The translations under genes and the position numbers were made by a program. A stretch of DNA of 64,000 nt, taken from positions 1,178,001 through 1,242,000 of the forward strand of contig NZ_CP121699.1 of the NCBI RefSeq assembly GCF_029761935.1. Reading direction: 5' to 3'. The stretch is from Microbacterium testaceum. GTDB taxonomy: Bacteria > Actinomycetota > Actinomycetes > Actinomycetales > Microbacteriaceae. The notes beneath the pieces are model-generated. The model saw only the letters and a program-made list of their open reading frames with translations, was not told where the DNA came from and made no database searches. How positions within the stretch are numbered: position 1 is the stretch's first letter; the number at the start of each line of letters is the position of its first letter. Shown piece by piece: positions 26,443 through 35,267 of this stretch.

Positions 26443-28524
26443 ATGCGAAAGCCGAACGTGCTGCACACGATCACGGTGCTGCTGCTCGCGTTCGTCGGCG
26501 TCCTCGTCGCTCCCCTCAGCGCTGCGGCGATCCCCCCGCCCGCGCTCGGCTCGAGCTACGTGCTCGATCAGGCGAACGTCCTCACCGACGCGCAAGAAGC
26601 CGACGTGCAGCGGCGACTACTCGCGCTCTCGGAGCAGACGGGCCTCGACCTCTGGGTCGTGTACGTCGACGGCTTCGAGGACCCGACCGGCGCGGACGAC
26701 TGGGCCAACGAGACCGCCAACCGCAACAACCTCGGCCCGCACCAGTATCTGCTCGCGGTAGCCATCGAGGGCGACACCTTCCAGTACTACCTCTCGGGCG
26801 ACGTCGACGCGGGCGGGATCTCGGCCGCCCAGCTCACCTCGATCGAGCAGGACAAGGTGCAGCCGGCGCTCGAAGCGGGCGACGACGCGGGCGCCGCGAT
26901 CGCCGCGGCCGACGGGCTGCGCACCGCTCACGCGAAGGCCGGCGGCAACATGCCGAACCCGCCCCCGACCCCGGCGACCCAGAACGGGCCGGCCATCGTG
27001 CCGATCGTGCTCGTCGGCGTGCTGTTGCTCGCGATCGCCTCCGCCCTCGTCTGGCTGGCCGTCCGCCGGCGCCGTCGCGCGGCGGCCGGGGCCCCCGACG
27101 CCTCCGCCGAGAGCGTGGAAGACCTGTCGCGCCGCGCCGGCTCCGCGCTCGTGGCGACGGACGACGCGGTCAAGACCAGCGAGCAGGAGCTCGGCTTCGC
27201 CCGCGCGCAGTTCGGCGACGCCGCCGCCGCGCCCTTCACCGAGGTCTTGGCTCAGGCGAAGGCCGACCTCGAGCGGGCGTTCTCGATCCAGCAACAGCTC
27301 GACGACTCGACCCCCGAGACCCCGGAACAGCAGCGCGCGGGGTACACCGAGATCCTGCGGCTGTGTGCGTCCGCCGACGAGGCGCTCGACGCCAAGGCCG
27401 CGGCGTTCGACGAGCTGCGCGCCCTCGAAGCCGACGCTCCCGGCGCCCTCGCCGCTGTACAGCAGCGGCACGCCACGGTGGCCGCGGCCCTGAGCGCGGC
27501 GGAAGCGGGACTCGGGCGCCTGTCCGAACGCTTCAGTGACGACGCGCTCTCGTCCGTCGCCGACAACCCGACGCAGGCCCGCGCGCGCCTCGAACTCGCG
27601 AGCACCCAAGAAGCCGCCGCTGACACCGCCCTCGCCGAGGGCCGCACCGGGGAGGCCGCCGTCGCCATCCGCGCCGCCCAGACGGCGGTCGCCCAGGCCG
27701 ACACCCTCGAACGCGCCATCGACTCTCTCGACGCGGCCCTGTCCGACGCGCAGCAGCGCGCGGCGGCCCTCGTGGCCGAGATCGAGGGCGATCTCGCTGC
27801 GGCAGCGCAGCTCCCCGACCCCGACGGACGCATCGCCGCCGCCGCGGCCTCGTCCCGGTCGCAGCTCGACGACGCCCGCGGTGCGCTGTCGGCGTCGCGG
27901 CCGAACCCGATGCGGGCGTTCGAGACCCTGCAGCGGGCGAACGCCACGATCGACACCGTGCTGGCCGAGGCGCGTGACGCGGCCGAGCGTCGCCGCCGCG
28001 CAGAAGGGCAGCTCGACGCGACCCTGGCCCAGGCACGTGCTCAGGTGACCGCGACCGAGGACTTCATCTCCGCTCGCCGCGGCGCCGTGGGGGCGACGGC
28101 GCGGACGCGTCTCGCCGAGGCGGGCGCCGCTGTCGTCCAGGCCGAACAGCTGCGCACCGACGACCCGGTGGCGGCGCTCGCCGCGGCCCAGCGCGCGGCA
28201 CAACTCGCGGCCGCGGCCGATTCCGCCGCGCAGAGCGACGTCGGATCGTTCGGCGGCGCGGGCGGCGGGGGCGGCGACATGATGGGCGCCATCCTCGGCG
28301 GCATCGCGGTGAACGCGATCCTCGGCGGAGGGCGCTCACGCGGCGGCTTCGGCGGCGGCGGCCTGGGCGGTCTCGGCGGATCTTTCGGAGGTCTTTCCGG
28401 CGGCGGGGCCCGCTCGCGCGGCGGGGGCTTCTCCGGCGGCGGGCGCTCGCGCAGCGGCGGAGGCGGAGGCTTCTCCGGCGGCGGCCGCAGTCGCGCCGGC
28501 GGCGGACGGGGATCGCGCCGCTAG
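26443..28524 (+). CDS. TPM-domain membrane protein with coiled coil and Gly-rich tail
   Basis: The 693-residue protein has a signal peptide (to about residue 28), a TPM domain (about 35-165; YVLDQANVLTDAQEADV...YLSGDVDAGG), a membrane helix (about 185-210), a long Ala-rich coiled-coil region (220-590) and a Gly/Ser/Arg-rich tail ending in GRGSRR. TPM proteins are linked to photosystem or envelope repair and often travel with PspA. The ATG has AAGGGG upstream. It is followed by pspA, so a membrane-stress role is likely. Confidence 0.85.
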   Translation: MRKPNVLHTITVLLLAFVGVLVAPLSAAAIPPPALGSSYVLDQANVLTDAQEADVQRRLLALSEQTGLDLWVVYVDGFEDPTGADDWANETANRNNLGPHQYLLAVAIEGDTFQYYLSGDVDAGGISAAQLTSIEQDKVQPALEAGDDAGAAIAAADGLRTAHAKAGGNMPNPPPTPATQNGPAIVPIVLVGVLLLAIASALVWLAVRRRRRAAAGAPDASAESVEDLSRRAGSALVATDDAVKTSEQELGFARAQFGDAAAAPFTEVLAQAKADLERAFSIQQQLDDSTPETPEQQRAGYTEILRLCASADEALDAKAAAFDELRALEADAPGALAAVQQRHATVAAALSAAEAGLGRLSERFSDDALSSVADNPTQARARLELASTQEAAADTALAEGRTGEAAVAIRAAQTAVAQADTLERAIDSLDAALSDAQQRAAALVAEIEGDLAAAAQLPDPDGRIAAAAASSRSQLDDARGALSASRPNPMRAFETLQRANATIDTVLAEARDAAERRRRAEGQLDATLAQARAQVTATEDFISARRGAVGATARTRLAEAGAAVVQAEQLRTDDPVAALAAAQRAAQLAAAADSAAQSDVGSFGGAGGGGGDMMGAILGGIAVNAILGGGRSRGGFGGGGLGGLGGSFGGLSGGGARSRGGGFSGGGRSRSGGGGGFSGGGRSRAGGGRGSRR

Positions 28525-28617
28525 TCCACCCCTCGCGGCACCGCCGCCCGATCACAGACAATTCGTAGTAACCGCCACCAGACTCGACACCGTCGCCCTC
28601 AGGAAGGAACACCCCGC

Positions 28618-29373
28618 ATGGCCAAGCAGTCCATCTTCGGTCGCATCCAGACCCTCGTCCGCGCGAACGTCAACGCGCTCCTCGACCAGGCCGAGGACCC
28701 GCAGAAGATGCTCGACCAGCTCGTCCGCGACTACTCGAACTCGATCGCCGACGCCGAGTCGGCCATCGCCGAGACGATCGGAAACCTCCGTCTGCTCGAG
28801 CGCGACCACCAGGAAGACGTCCAGGCGGCGGCCGAGTGGGGCAACAAGGCCCTCGCCGCCAGCCGCAAGGGCGACGAACTGCGCGCCGGCGGCAACCTGA
28901 GCGAGGCCGACAAGTTCGACAACCTCGCCAAGATCGCCCTCCAGCGTCAGATCACCGCCGAGGGAGAGGCCAAGGCCGCCGCTCCCACGATCGCCGCGCA
29001 GACCGAGGTCGTCGACAAGCTCAAAGACGGCCTGAACGGTATGAAGACCAAGCTCGAGCAGCTCAAGGCCAAGCGCAACGAGCTCACCGCTCGCGCCAAG
29101 GTCGCCGAGGCGCAGAACAAGGTGCACGACGCCGTCAAGTCGATCGACGTGCTCGACCCGACGAGCGAGCTCGGCCGCTTCGAAGACAAGATCCGCCGCC
29201 AGGAGGCCCTCGCCGCCGGCAAGCAGGAGCTCGCCGCTTCGAGCATCGACGCGCAGTTCAACGCCCTCGAGGACGTGGGCGAGCTCACCGAGGTTGAGGC
29301 ACGTCTGGCGGCTCTCAAGGTCGGCGGCCCGCAGCGCGCGGCCATCGACGCCCCGAGCCCCGACCAGGTCTGA
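28618..29373 (+). CDS. pspA: PspA/IM30 (Vipp1) family protein
   Basis: The 251-residue protein is nearly all helical coiled coil. It begins with IFGRIQTLVRANVNALLDQAEDPQKMLDQLVRDY, the PspA N-terminal amphipathic helix and core signature, and has long charged heptads after. PspA-type proteins bind stressed membranes and form ESCRT-III-like assemblies. AGGAAGGA lies upstream. The TPM protein before it is probably a partner. Confidence 0.94.
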   Translation: MAKQSIFGRIQTLVRANVNALLDQAEDPQKMLDQLVRDYSNSIADAESAIAETIGNLRLLERDHQEDVQAAAEWGNKALAASRKGDELRAGGNLSEADKFDNLAKIALQRQITAEGEAKAAAPTIAAQTEVVDKLKDGLNGMKTKLEQLKAKRNELTARAKVAEAQNKVHDAVKSIDVLDPTSELGRFEDKIRRQEALAAGKQELAASSIDAQFNALEDVGELTEVEARLAALKVGGPQRAAIDAPSPDQV

Positions 29374-29381
29374 TTCACCCC

Positions 29382-29421
29382 CGCGAGTGCATCGCCCGGT
29401 CGACCGGGCGATGCACTCGCG
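29382..29421. terminator. Perfect 40-bp palindrome after pspA
   Basis: Every base of 29382-29421 pairs with its mirror (20 bp each side of GTC/GAC), so the RNA forms an unbroken stem with only a TCGA loop. It is 8 bp after the pspA stop and 22 bp before the next gene. No U-run follows, so Rho-independent release is uncertain. Confidence 0.7.
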
Positions 29422-29443
29422 TCTCCGGCGTGAGGGAAGCCGC

Positions 29444-30256
29444 ATGACCCGATTCATCGTCGCCCCGCAGTGGCAGGGCTCGTCCTCGTCGCGGGCGATG
29501 CAGCTCGTCGATGGCGCCGAGGCGATCGCCGGCGACCTTCCGCGCGCCTCGACGACCGTGCTCGCCGCGCCGACCGAGGCCGGCGACGCTCAAGGCAGCC
29601 GCGTGCAGCGCCTCAGCGCCATCGTCCGCATGCGCGATCGCATCGAGGAGGCCGTTCGCGCCTCCGACGAGACGGCCGTCGTCGTGGGCGGCGACTGCGG
29701 GGTCGCCCTGGGTGCCGTCTCGGCCATCGCGGGCGACGATCTCGCGGTCGTGTGGATCGACGCGCATCCCGACCTGAACACCCCCGAGTCCTCCCCCAGC
29801 GGCGCCTTCACGGGCATGGTGCTCCGCGCGATCGCGGGCGAGGGCGAGGACCTCGTGCGTCTCGACCCGGGCATCGCGCCGTCGCGCCTCGTCCTCGTGG
29901 CCACACGCGCCTGGGACCCCGAAGAAGAAGCGTTCGCCGCCGGCCACGGGATCACCGTCGTCCGCGCCGACGAGCTGTCGTCCCCCGACGCTCTGGCCGA
30001 CGCGGTCGCGGCCACCGGTGCGACTCGCACCCACGTGCACATCGATCTCGACGCGCTCGATCCCGCCGACATCGCCGGCGTCGCACAGGCCGTGCCCTTC
30101 GGCGCGCGCACCGCCGACGTCGTGGCATCCGTTCGCCGCCTTCGAGAGCGCCTCCCGATGGCGGGCGCCACTCTCACCGAGTTCTCCCCCTCGTCGCCCG
30201 CGGCGGCCGTCGACGACCTGGGGACGATCCTCCGACTGATCGGGGCCCTGGCGTGA
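29444..30256 (+). CDS. Arginase/agmatinase-fold family protein
   Basis: The 270-residue ureohydrolase-fold protein has DAHPDLNTPE and HIDLDALDPADI, the two Asp/His metal motifs. The usual first motif GGDH is GGDC here, replacing one Mn ligand with Cys; this variant is found in other actinobacterial members, so the substrate may not be arginine. GAGGGA precedes the ATG. It overlaps the following gene by 4 nt. Confidence 0.82.
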   Translation: MTRFIVAPQWQGSSSSRAMQLVDGAEAIAGDLPRASTTVLAAPTEAGDAQGSRVQRLSAIVRMRDRIEEAVRASDETAVVVGGDCGVALGAVSAIAGDDLAVVWIDAHPDLNTPESSPSGAFTGMVLRAIAGEGEDLVRLDPGIAPSRLVLVATRAWDPEEEAFAAGHGITVVRADELSSPDALADAVAATGATRTHVHIDLDALDPADIAGVAQAVPFGARTADVVASVRRLRERLPMAGATLTEFSPSSPAAAVDDLGTILRLIGALA

Positions 30257-30708
30257 GCCCCCTCCCCCCGCCTCCCGCGGGCTGGCGCCAGCGCGCCGAC
30301 AGGGCTGTCGCGCGCGGCCGCCGACTCGACCGGTTCATCCCCGGCGTTCTGCTCGACTCCCCCGTAAGCCGGGTCGGGTACTGGTACGGGTGCACCGTCG
30401 GATGGGTCTGGGGCTCGCTGTGGAGCACGGGACGCATCGAGAAGCGTCAGGGCCTGTGGGTGTTCCGCGGGCTGCCCTCGTGGGCGTTCCCTCGCGGGGG
30501 CGTGTGCGTGGGCGGATGCTTCCTCACCGGCGACGATCGGCCGACCGACACGGTGCTCGGGCACGAAGCCGTGCACCGCCGTCAGTGGCGGCGATACGGA
30601 TTCCTCATGCCGGTGCTGTACGCGCTGGCCGGGCGCGACCCCCTGCACAACAGATTCGAGATCGAGGCGGGTCTCGTCGAGGGCAACTACGTGCCCCGCG
30701 GGAGCTGA
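30253..30708 (+). CDS. Hypothetical protein with HExxH motif
   Basis: The 151-residue product starts at GTG 30253, coupled to the arginase-like gene. After a Pro/Arg-rich N-terminus it has VGYWYGCTVGWVWGSLW, a Cys-rich stretch GGVCVGGCFLTGDD and GHEAVHRRQWRRYG, containing HEAVH like the zinc-binding helix of metallopeptidases. A distal Glu (FEIEAG) could be the third ligand. No family is recognised. Confidence 0.65.
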   Translation: MSPLPPPPAGWRQRADRAVARGRRLDRFIPGVLLDSPVSRVGYWYGCTVGWVWGSLWSTGRIEKRQGLWVFRGLPSWAFPRGGVCVGGCFLTGDDRPTDTVLGHEAVHRRQWRRYGFLMPVLYALAGRDPLHNRFEIEAGLVEGNYVPRGS

Positions 30709-30793
30709 CCCCGCCGCATACGTCGTCGGTGAGCCGCGTGACACAGCCGTCGGTGACGCATGTCGAGCGGACCCCGCGCGATCGGAAGGCGCG

Positions 30794-31258
30794 TCAGCGC
30801 GCGGTGGCGAGGCCGAAGCGCTCGGGCGTGTGGATGGCCTGCGCGTCGACGCCGTGACGGGTCACGAGTTCGTCCACGATCTCGGCCGTACCCAGGTAGC
30901 CCCCGAGCAGGATGACGCGCGTCGCGTCGTCGTCGCAGCACAGCATCTCGCCAGCCCAGCCCGACACCGCACGCGACAGCGCCTCGCCCGCGGCGCAGCC
31001 ACGGCCCGTGCCGGGAGCGCCGCCGCGGCGCGAGCGGTCGAGCCACGTGAGCGTCATGCGCGCGGGGGCCGCGATCGAGCCGATCCACGACGCGTCGGGG
31101 ACCTCCACGAACACGCGACCGGTCGAGCAGATCGGCAGCGTCGCGAGCAGGGCCTCGAGCTCGGCGAGCGAGGTCTCGTCGGCCGTCACGAGGTGCTGCA
31201 CGCGGGTGTGCCGCGACGCGCGGCACGCGGCGGCGTTGTGCTCGGTGGAGATCGACAT
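30794..31258 (-). CDS. SIP-domain siderophore-interacting protein (short form)
   Basis: The 154-residue protein matches the C-terminal domain of siderophore-interacting ferric reductases: ADETSLAELEALLATLP, GRVFVEVPD, MTLTWLDR and a C-terminal GYLGTAEIVDELV. The FAD-binding N-terminal barrel is absent, so it is a stand-alone SIP domain. An iron box overlaps its promoter, which supports an iron-uptake role. The leader is very short (about 10 nt from -10 to ATG). Confidence 0.8.
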   Translation of the reverse strand: MSISTEHNAAACRASRHTRVQHLVTADETSLAELEALLATLPICSTGRVFVEVPDASWIGSIAAPARMTLTWLDRSRRGGAPGTGRGCAAGEALSRAVSGWAGEMLCCDDDATRVILLGGYLGTAEIVDELVTRHGVDAQAIHTPERFGLATAR

Positions 31259-31267
31259 GATGACTCC

Positions 31268-31300
31268 ACTATACCCGCGACATAGGTTTGCCTAACCTGT
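31268..31300 (-). promoter_or_regulatory. DtxR/IdeR-type iron box over the SIP promoter
   Basis: ATAGGTTTGCCTAACCTGT at 31282-31300 matches 15 of 19 positions of the DtxR/IdeR consensus. On the minus strand a TATAGT -10 box (31268-31273) lies just downstream, so a bound Fe(II)-repressor would cover the -35. Iron-responsive repression is inferred. Confidence 0.82.
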
Positions 31301-31348
31301 GTTCACGCTCAGTATCTCGACGTCGACACGACGGCGCGATCGCGCCGC

Positions 31349-32059
31349 TCAGTCGATCAGCACCTCGCGGAGCCGCTCGATCTCGGCCGCGCTCATCCCG
31401 TTGGCGAGCAGATACCCCGCTGCGGAACCGAACTCCCGATCGAGGCGATCGAGCAGGACCCGCATGACCGGCGCCGGCGAGCGGGTCGCGAGCGCCTCGG
31501 CGTGCACGTTGCCGGGATGGACGGCACGGATCGCGGCGAGCACCCGCGCGTTGCGCTCGGCGGAGAGGAAGTCCTCGGTGCGGGCGTAGTCGGCGATCAC
31601 CGCCTCGCGATCCACACCGGCCGCGGCGAGCGCGACCGCGACCGTGACCCCGGTGCGGTCCTTCCCCACCGTGCAGTGAACGAGTACGGGCTGCGCGTTC
31701 AGGATGCCGCGGACCGCCGAGACGACCCGATCGGCGGAGTCGTCGACCAGGGCGGCGTACATGTCGTCGAGGCTCAGGTCGCGCGCGAAGAACGAGGCGA
31801 CCGACCCGAGGAAGAGCGGTTCGTGCTGGATCTCGACCCCGTCGTCGAGTCGGCTGGGCGCGTGGGCGACCTCGGACTCGTCGCGCAGATCGATCACCCT
31901 CCGGATGCGGAGTTCTCGGAGGGTCCGCGCGCCCGCCTCGTCGACCGCGACGAGGTTGCCGGAGCGGTAGAGCACGCCCGAGCGCGTGCGACCTCCGCCC
32001 GCGGGGAGGCCGCCGACGTCGCGGAAGTTCACCGCCCCCGAGACGAGCGAGCCGCTCAC
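31349..32059 (-). CDS. Protein-tyrosine phosphatase (MptpB-like)
   Basis: The 236-residue protein has NFRDVGGLP near the N-terminus and the catalytic loop HCTVGKDRTGVT with the nucleophilic Cys, the arrangement of MptpB-like tyrosine/lipid phosphatases. The GTG at 32059 overlaps the AhpD-like stop. The C-terminal third is helical (AEIERLREVLID). Cytoplasmic; substrate unknown. Confidence 0.88.
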   Translation of the reverse strand: MSGSLVSGAVNFRDVGGLPAGGGRTRSGVLYRSGNLVAVDEAGARTLRELRIRRVIDLRDESEVAHAPSRLDDGVEIQHEPLFLGSVASFFARDLSLDDMYAALVDDSADRVVSAVRGILNAQPVLVHCTVGKDRTGVTVAVALAAAGVDREAVIADYARTEDFLSAERNARVLAAIRAVHPGNVHAEALATRSPAPVMRVLLDRLDREFGSAAGYLLANGMSAAEIERLREVLID

Positions 32060-32592
32060 GGCGCACCGTCCGCGTGCACGTGCGGTGACGCCGGGGGCGT
32101 GGCATCCCGAACCGCGTTCTCCGCGGGCGCGGCGCGTGGAGGAACGGGGTACCGACCTGCGATGGCGACGCGATTGAAGGCGTTGATGGCGACGAGGACC
32201 CAGCTGAGCGCGACGTACTCCTGCTCGCTGAGGATGCCGCCGGCCTGGTCGTACACCTCGTCGGGGATGCCGCCCTCGTGGATGAAGGTGAAAGACTCCG
32301 TCAGCTCGAGCGCGGCCCTCTCGCGCGCGTCGAAGACGCCCGACTCGCGCCAGGTCGCGATCTGCGCGATCACATCGGCGTCCAGTCCGGCTTTCACCGC
32401 GGCATCGACGTGCACCCGCACGCAGTAGGCGCATCCGTTCAGCTGCGAGGCGTGGATCTGCACGATCTCGCGCAAGCGGGCGTCGATGCCCGCGTCGGCG
32501 GCCAGTCGCCCCACAGTGGTCGAGAACGAGCGCAGGGCCGCATACGCCTCGGGAGCCGACTTCGAGAGGTGCACGCGCCGTTCTTCACCCAT
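32056..32592 (-). CDS. AhpD-like carboxymuconolactone decarboxylase family protein
   Basis: The 178-residue protein has the AhpD-type redox motif LNGCAYCVRVHVDAA with CxxC and a nearby His, in a helical CMD fold. It may act as a peroxidase adaptor. ATG at 32592 is used; a GTG two codons earlier is possible. The C-terminal 30 residues are low-complexity. It is coupled to the phosphatase. Confidence 0.88.
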   Translation of the reverse strand: MGEERRVHLSKSAPEAYAALRSFSTTVGRLAADAGIDARLREIVQIHASQLNGCAYCVRVHVDAAVKAGLDADVIAQIATWRESGVFDARERAALELTESFTFIHEGGIPDEVYDQAGGILSEQEYVALSWVLVAINAFNRVAIAGRYPVPPRAAPAENAVRDATPPASPHVHADGAP

Positions 32593-32693
32593 GGCCACAG
32601 CCTACGGCGGCCCCGCGGGGTCGGGACGGGTGATCGGTGACGTCGTACGGCGCGGTGGTGGCGGCATCCCGCCCGCGGTGCCAGGCTGGTCGA

Positions 32694-33611
32694 ATGCCCG
32701 AGCGCGACGAGTTCTCGTTCCTTCCCGCCCAGGCGACCGATCTCGGTCGCGACCTCCCCTCCGTCGAACGGGTGCAGCTCACGCTCCCCGACGGGCGCAC
32801 CCTCAGCGGGCTGCGGTGGGGCGACGCTCCCCCGGCGGTGACGCTGCTGCACGGCGCCGGCCTGAACGCCCACACGTGGGACACGACCCTCCTGCACCTC
32901 GGGGTCCCCGCTCTCGCCCTCGACCTGCCGGGTCACGGCGACTCCTCGTGGCGGGACGATGCGGCGTACGTCGCACGCGTGCTCGCCCCCGACGTCGTCA
33001 CCGCCCTCGGGGAGTGGACCAGCGGTGCCCAGGTGCTCGTGGGCCACTCGCTCGGGGGGCTCACGGCGGCCGCGGTCGCGGCATCCCGTCCCGATCTCGT
33101 CTCGCGCCTCGCGATCGTCGACATCACGCCGGGAGTCGATCCGAGCGCCGGGCCCGCGCAGATCCGCGCGTTCTTCGCCGGTCCGACCGACTGGGCGTCG
33201 CGCGAGGAACTCGTCGAACGCGCCCTCTCGTTCGGCCTCGGCGGCTCACCCGAGGCCGCCGCCCGCGGTGTCTTCCTGAACTCCCGGCTGCGCCCGGACG
33301 GCCGGGTGGAGTGGAAGCACCACTTCGCGCACCTCGCCGCGGCCGCCGCGAACGCCGGAGCCGATCCCACCACCCCCGACGCGGTGAAAGCCGTGCTCTC
33401 GGCGACCGGATGGGACGACCTGGCCGAGGTGACGGCCCCCGTCACCCTCATCCGCGGCGAGCGCGGATTCGTCACGATCCCGGATGCCGAGGAGCTCGAG
33501 CGTCGCGTGCCCGGGGCCGTCGTGCACGCGCTCCCGACCGGGCACAACGCGCAGGAGGAGGACCCGGAGGGTCTCGCGCATCTCGTCCGCTCCCTGCTCC
33601 CCTCCCCCTGA
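32694..33611 (+). CDS. Alpha/beta-fold hydrolase
   Basis: The 305-residue protein has the oxyanion region LLHGAGLNAHTWD, the nucleophile elbow VGHSLGG, an acid candidate in VDITPG or IRGERGF and a C-terminal His in TGHNAQEEDPEGLA. No signal peptide. Ribosome site is poor, so it may be leaderless or start at another codon. The substrate is not predictable. Confidence 0.85.
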   Translation: MPERDEFSFLPAQATDLGRDLPSVERVQLTLPDGRTLSGLRWGDAPPAVTLLHGAGLNAHTWDTTLLHLGVPALALDLPGHGDSSWRDDAAYVARVLAPDVVTALGEWTSGAQVLVGHSLGGLTAAAVAASRPDLVSRLAIVDITPGVDPSAGPAQIRAFFAGPTDWASREELVERALSFGLGGSPEAAARGVFLNSRLRPDGRVEWKHHFAHLAAAAANAGADPTTPDAVKAVLSATGWDDLAEVTAPVTLIRGERGFVTIPDAEELERRVPGAVVHALPTGHNAQEEDPEGLAHLVRSLLPSP

Positions 33612-33755
33612 CCTTCCCTGCCGTTCCCCGTCATCTCGCGTCGCGCTCCGTCACAGAGGGCGTCGAGCGCAGACGGGTGAAAGTAGGCTGTTGCCACCCC
33701 TGCTCGGCATCCACAGCACCCCGATGCCTCGGCCTGCGAAAGGACACACCCCGCA

Positions 33756-35267
33756 ATGCTGCGCCGCACCGCTCTCGCCACGAGCATGCTCCTGATCGGA
33801 GCGCTCCTGCTCACCTCGTGCACCGGCTCGAACACCACGCCGAACCCCACCGGAGAAGCCGACCCGAACGCCACCCTCACGGTGCGTCTGTCGCTCGAGC
33901 CGGCCAACCTCGACATCCGCCACACCAGCGGCGCCTCGCTCGAGCAGGCGCTCGTCGACAACGTGTACCAGGGCCTCGTCACCCGCAACGGCGACGACTC
34001 CAACGCGATCGTCTCCGCCCTCGCCACCGCCTGGGCGGTGTCGCCCGACGGCCTCACGTACACCTTCACCCTCCGGCAGGGCGTGACCTTCCACGACGGC
34101 AGCGCCCTCACCGCGGACGACGTGGTCACCTCGCTGCAGACGGCGAAGGACGACCCCACCATCCAAAGCAGCTCCGACCTGAAGAACGTCGCGTCCATCG
34201 CCTCGCCCGACGCCTCCACGGTCGTCGTGACGCTCGCCCAGCCGAACATCGACTTCCTCTTCGCGATGACCGGTCGCGCCGGACTCATCTTCAAGAGCGG
34301 CGACACCACCAACTTCCAGACCGCCGCCAACGGCACCGGTCCCTTCCGCGTCGAGAGCCGCAACGCGGGACAGAGCCTGACCCTCTCGCGCTACGACGGC
34401 TACTGGGGCGATAAGGCCGGAGTCGCCGAGGTCGTCCTCGACTACATCCCCGACCAGAGCGCCGCCACCAACGCCGCGGTCGCCGGCGACGTCGACGTCG
34501 CCCTCGAGATCGACCCCGAACTGCGCGGACAGATCGAGGGCACGAACAACTTCACGATCGAGTCGGGCCTGACCACCGACAAGGGCACGCTGGCCTTCAA
34601 CAACCAGCGGGCCCCGCTGAACGACCAGCGTGTGCGCGAGGCGCTGCGCCTGGCGATCGACCACAAGGCGCTCATCGACACCCTCGGATCGGGCAGCGAG
34701 CTGTACGGCCCCATCGCCCCGCTCGACCCGGGATACGAAGACCTGTCGGGCAGCATCTCGTACAACCCCGACCGCGCCCGTGAGCTGCTCGCCCAGGCCG
34801 GGGCCGAGAACCTGAACCTCACGCTGACCATCCCCAATGTCTACCCGACGACGATCCCGACCTTCCTGGTGTCGTCGTTCGCCGACGTCGGAGTGACCCT
34901 GAAGGTCGACTCGGTCGACTTCAGCGCCTGGCTGCAGGACGTTTACCAGAACCACGACTACGACCTCAGCTTCGTGCGCCACGTCGAAGCCCGCGACTTC
35001 GGCAACTGGGCGAACCCCTCGTACTACTTCGGGTACGACAACGCCGAGGTGCAGGGCCTCTACTCCCAGGCGCTGGCGACCACCGACGAGCAGCAGTCCT
35101 CCGACCTGCTCGCCGAGGCCGCCCGCATCGTGAGCGACGAGGATGCCGCCGACTGGCTGTTCCTGTCGACCCCGCTGACCGCGGTGGGCACGAACGTGGC
35201 GAACTTCCCGAAGAACTCCCTCAACGTGCGCCTGCCCCTGGCCGGCGTGACGGTCGCGGCGGAGTGA
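33756..35267 (+). CDS. ABC transporter solute-binding lipoprotein (oligopeptide/dipeptide type)
   Basis: The 503-residue SBP_bac_5 protein has a lipobox LLTSC (Cys22), then RHTSGASLEQALVDNVYQGLV, YTFTLRQGVTFHDGSALTADDVV and GTGPF typical of OppA/DppA-like binding proteins. A TAGGCT -10-like box is about 70 bp upstream. It leads a five-gene transporter operon. Peptide or nickel/opine ligands are all possible; sequence does not decide. Confidence 0.92.
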   Translation: MLRRTALATSMLLIGALLLTSCTGSNTTPNPTGEADPNATLTVRLSLEPANLDIRHTSGASLEQALVDNVYQGLVTRNGDDSNAIVSALATAWAVSPDGLTYTFTLRQGVTFHDGSALTADDVVTSLQTAKDDPTIQSSSDLKNVASIASPDASTVVVTLAQPNIDFLFAMTGRAGLIFKSGDTTNFQTAANGTGPFRVESRNAGQSLTLSRYDGYWGDKAGVAEVVLDYIPDQSAATNAAVAGDVDVALEIDPELRGQIEGTNNFTIESGLTTDKGTLAFNNQRAPLNDQRVREALRLAIDHKALIDTLGSGSELYGPIAPLDPGYEDLSGSISYNPDRARELLAQAGAENLNLTLTIPNVYPTTIPTFLVSSFADVGVTLKVDSVDFSAWLQDVYQNHDYDLSFVRHVEARDFGNWANPSYYFGYDNAEVQGLYSQALATTDEQQSSDLLAEAARIVSDEDAADWLFLSTPLTAVGTNVANFPKNSLNVRLPLAGVTVAAE

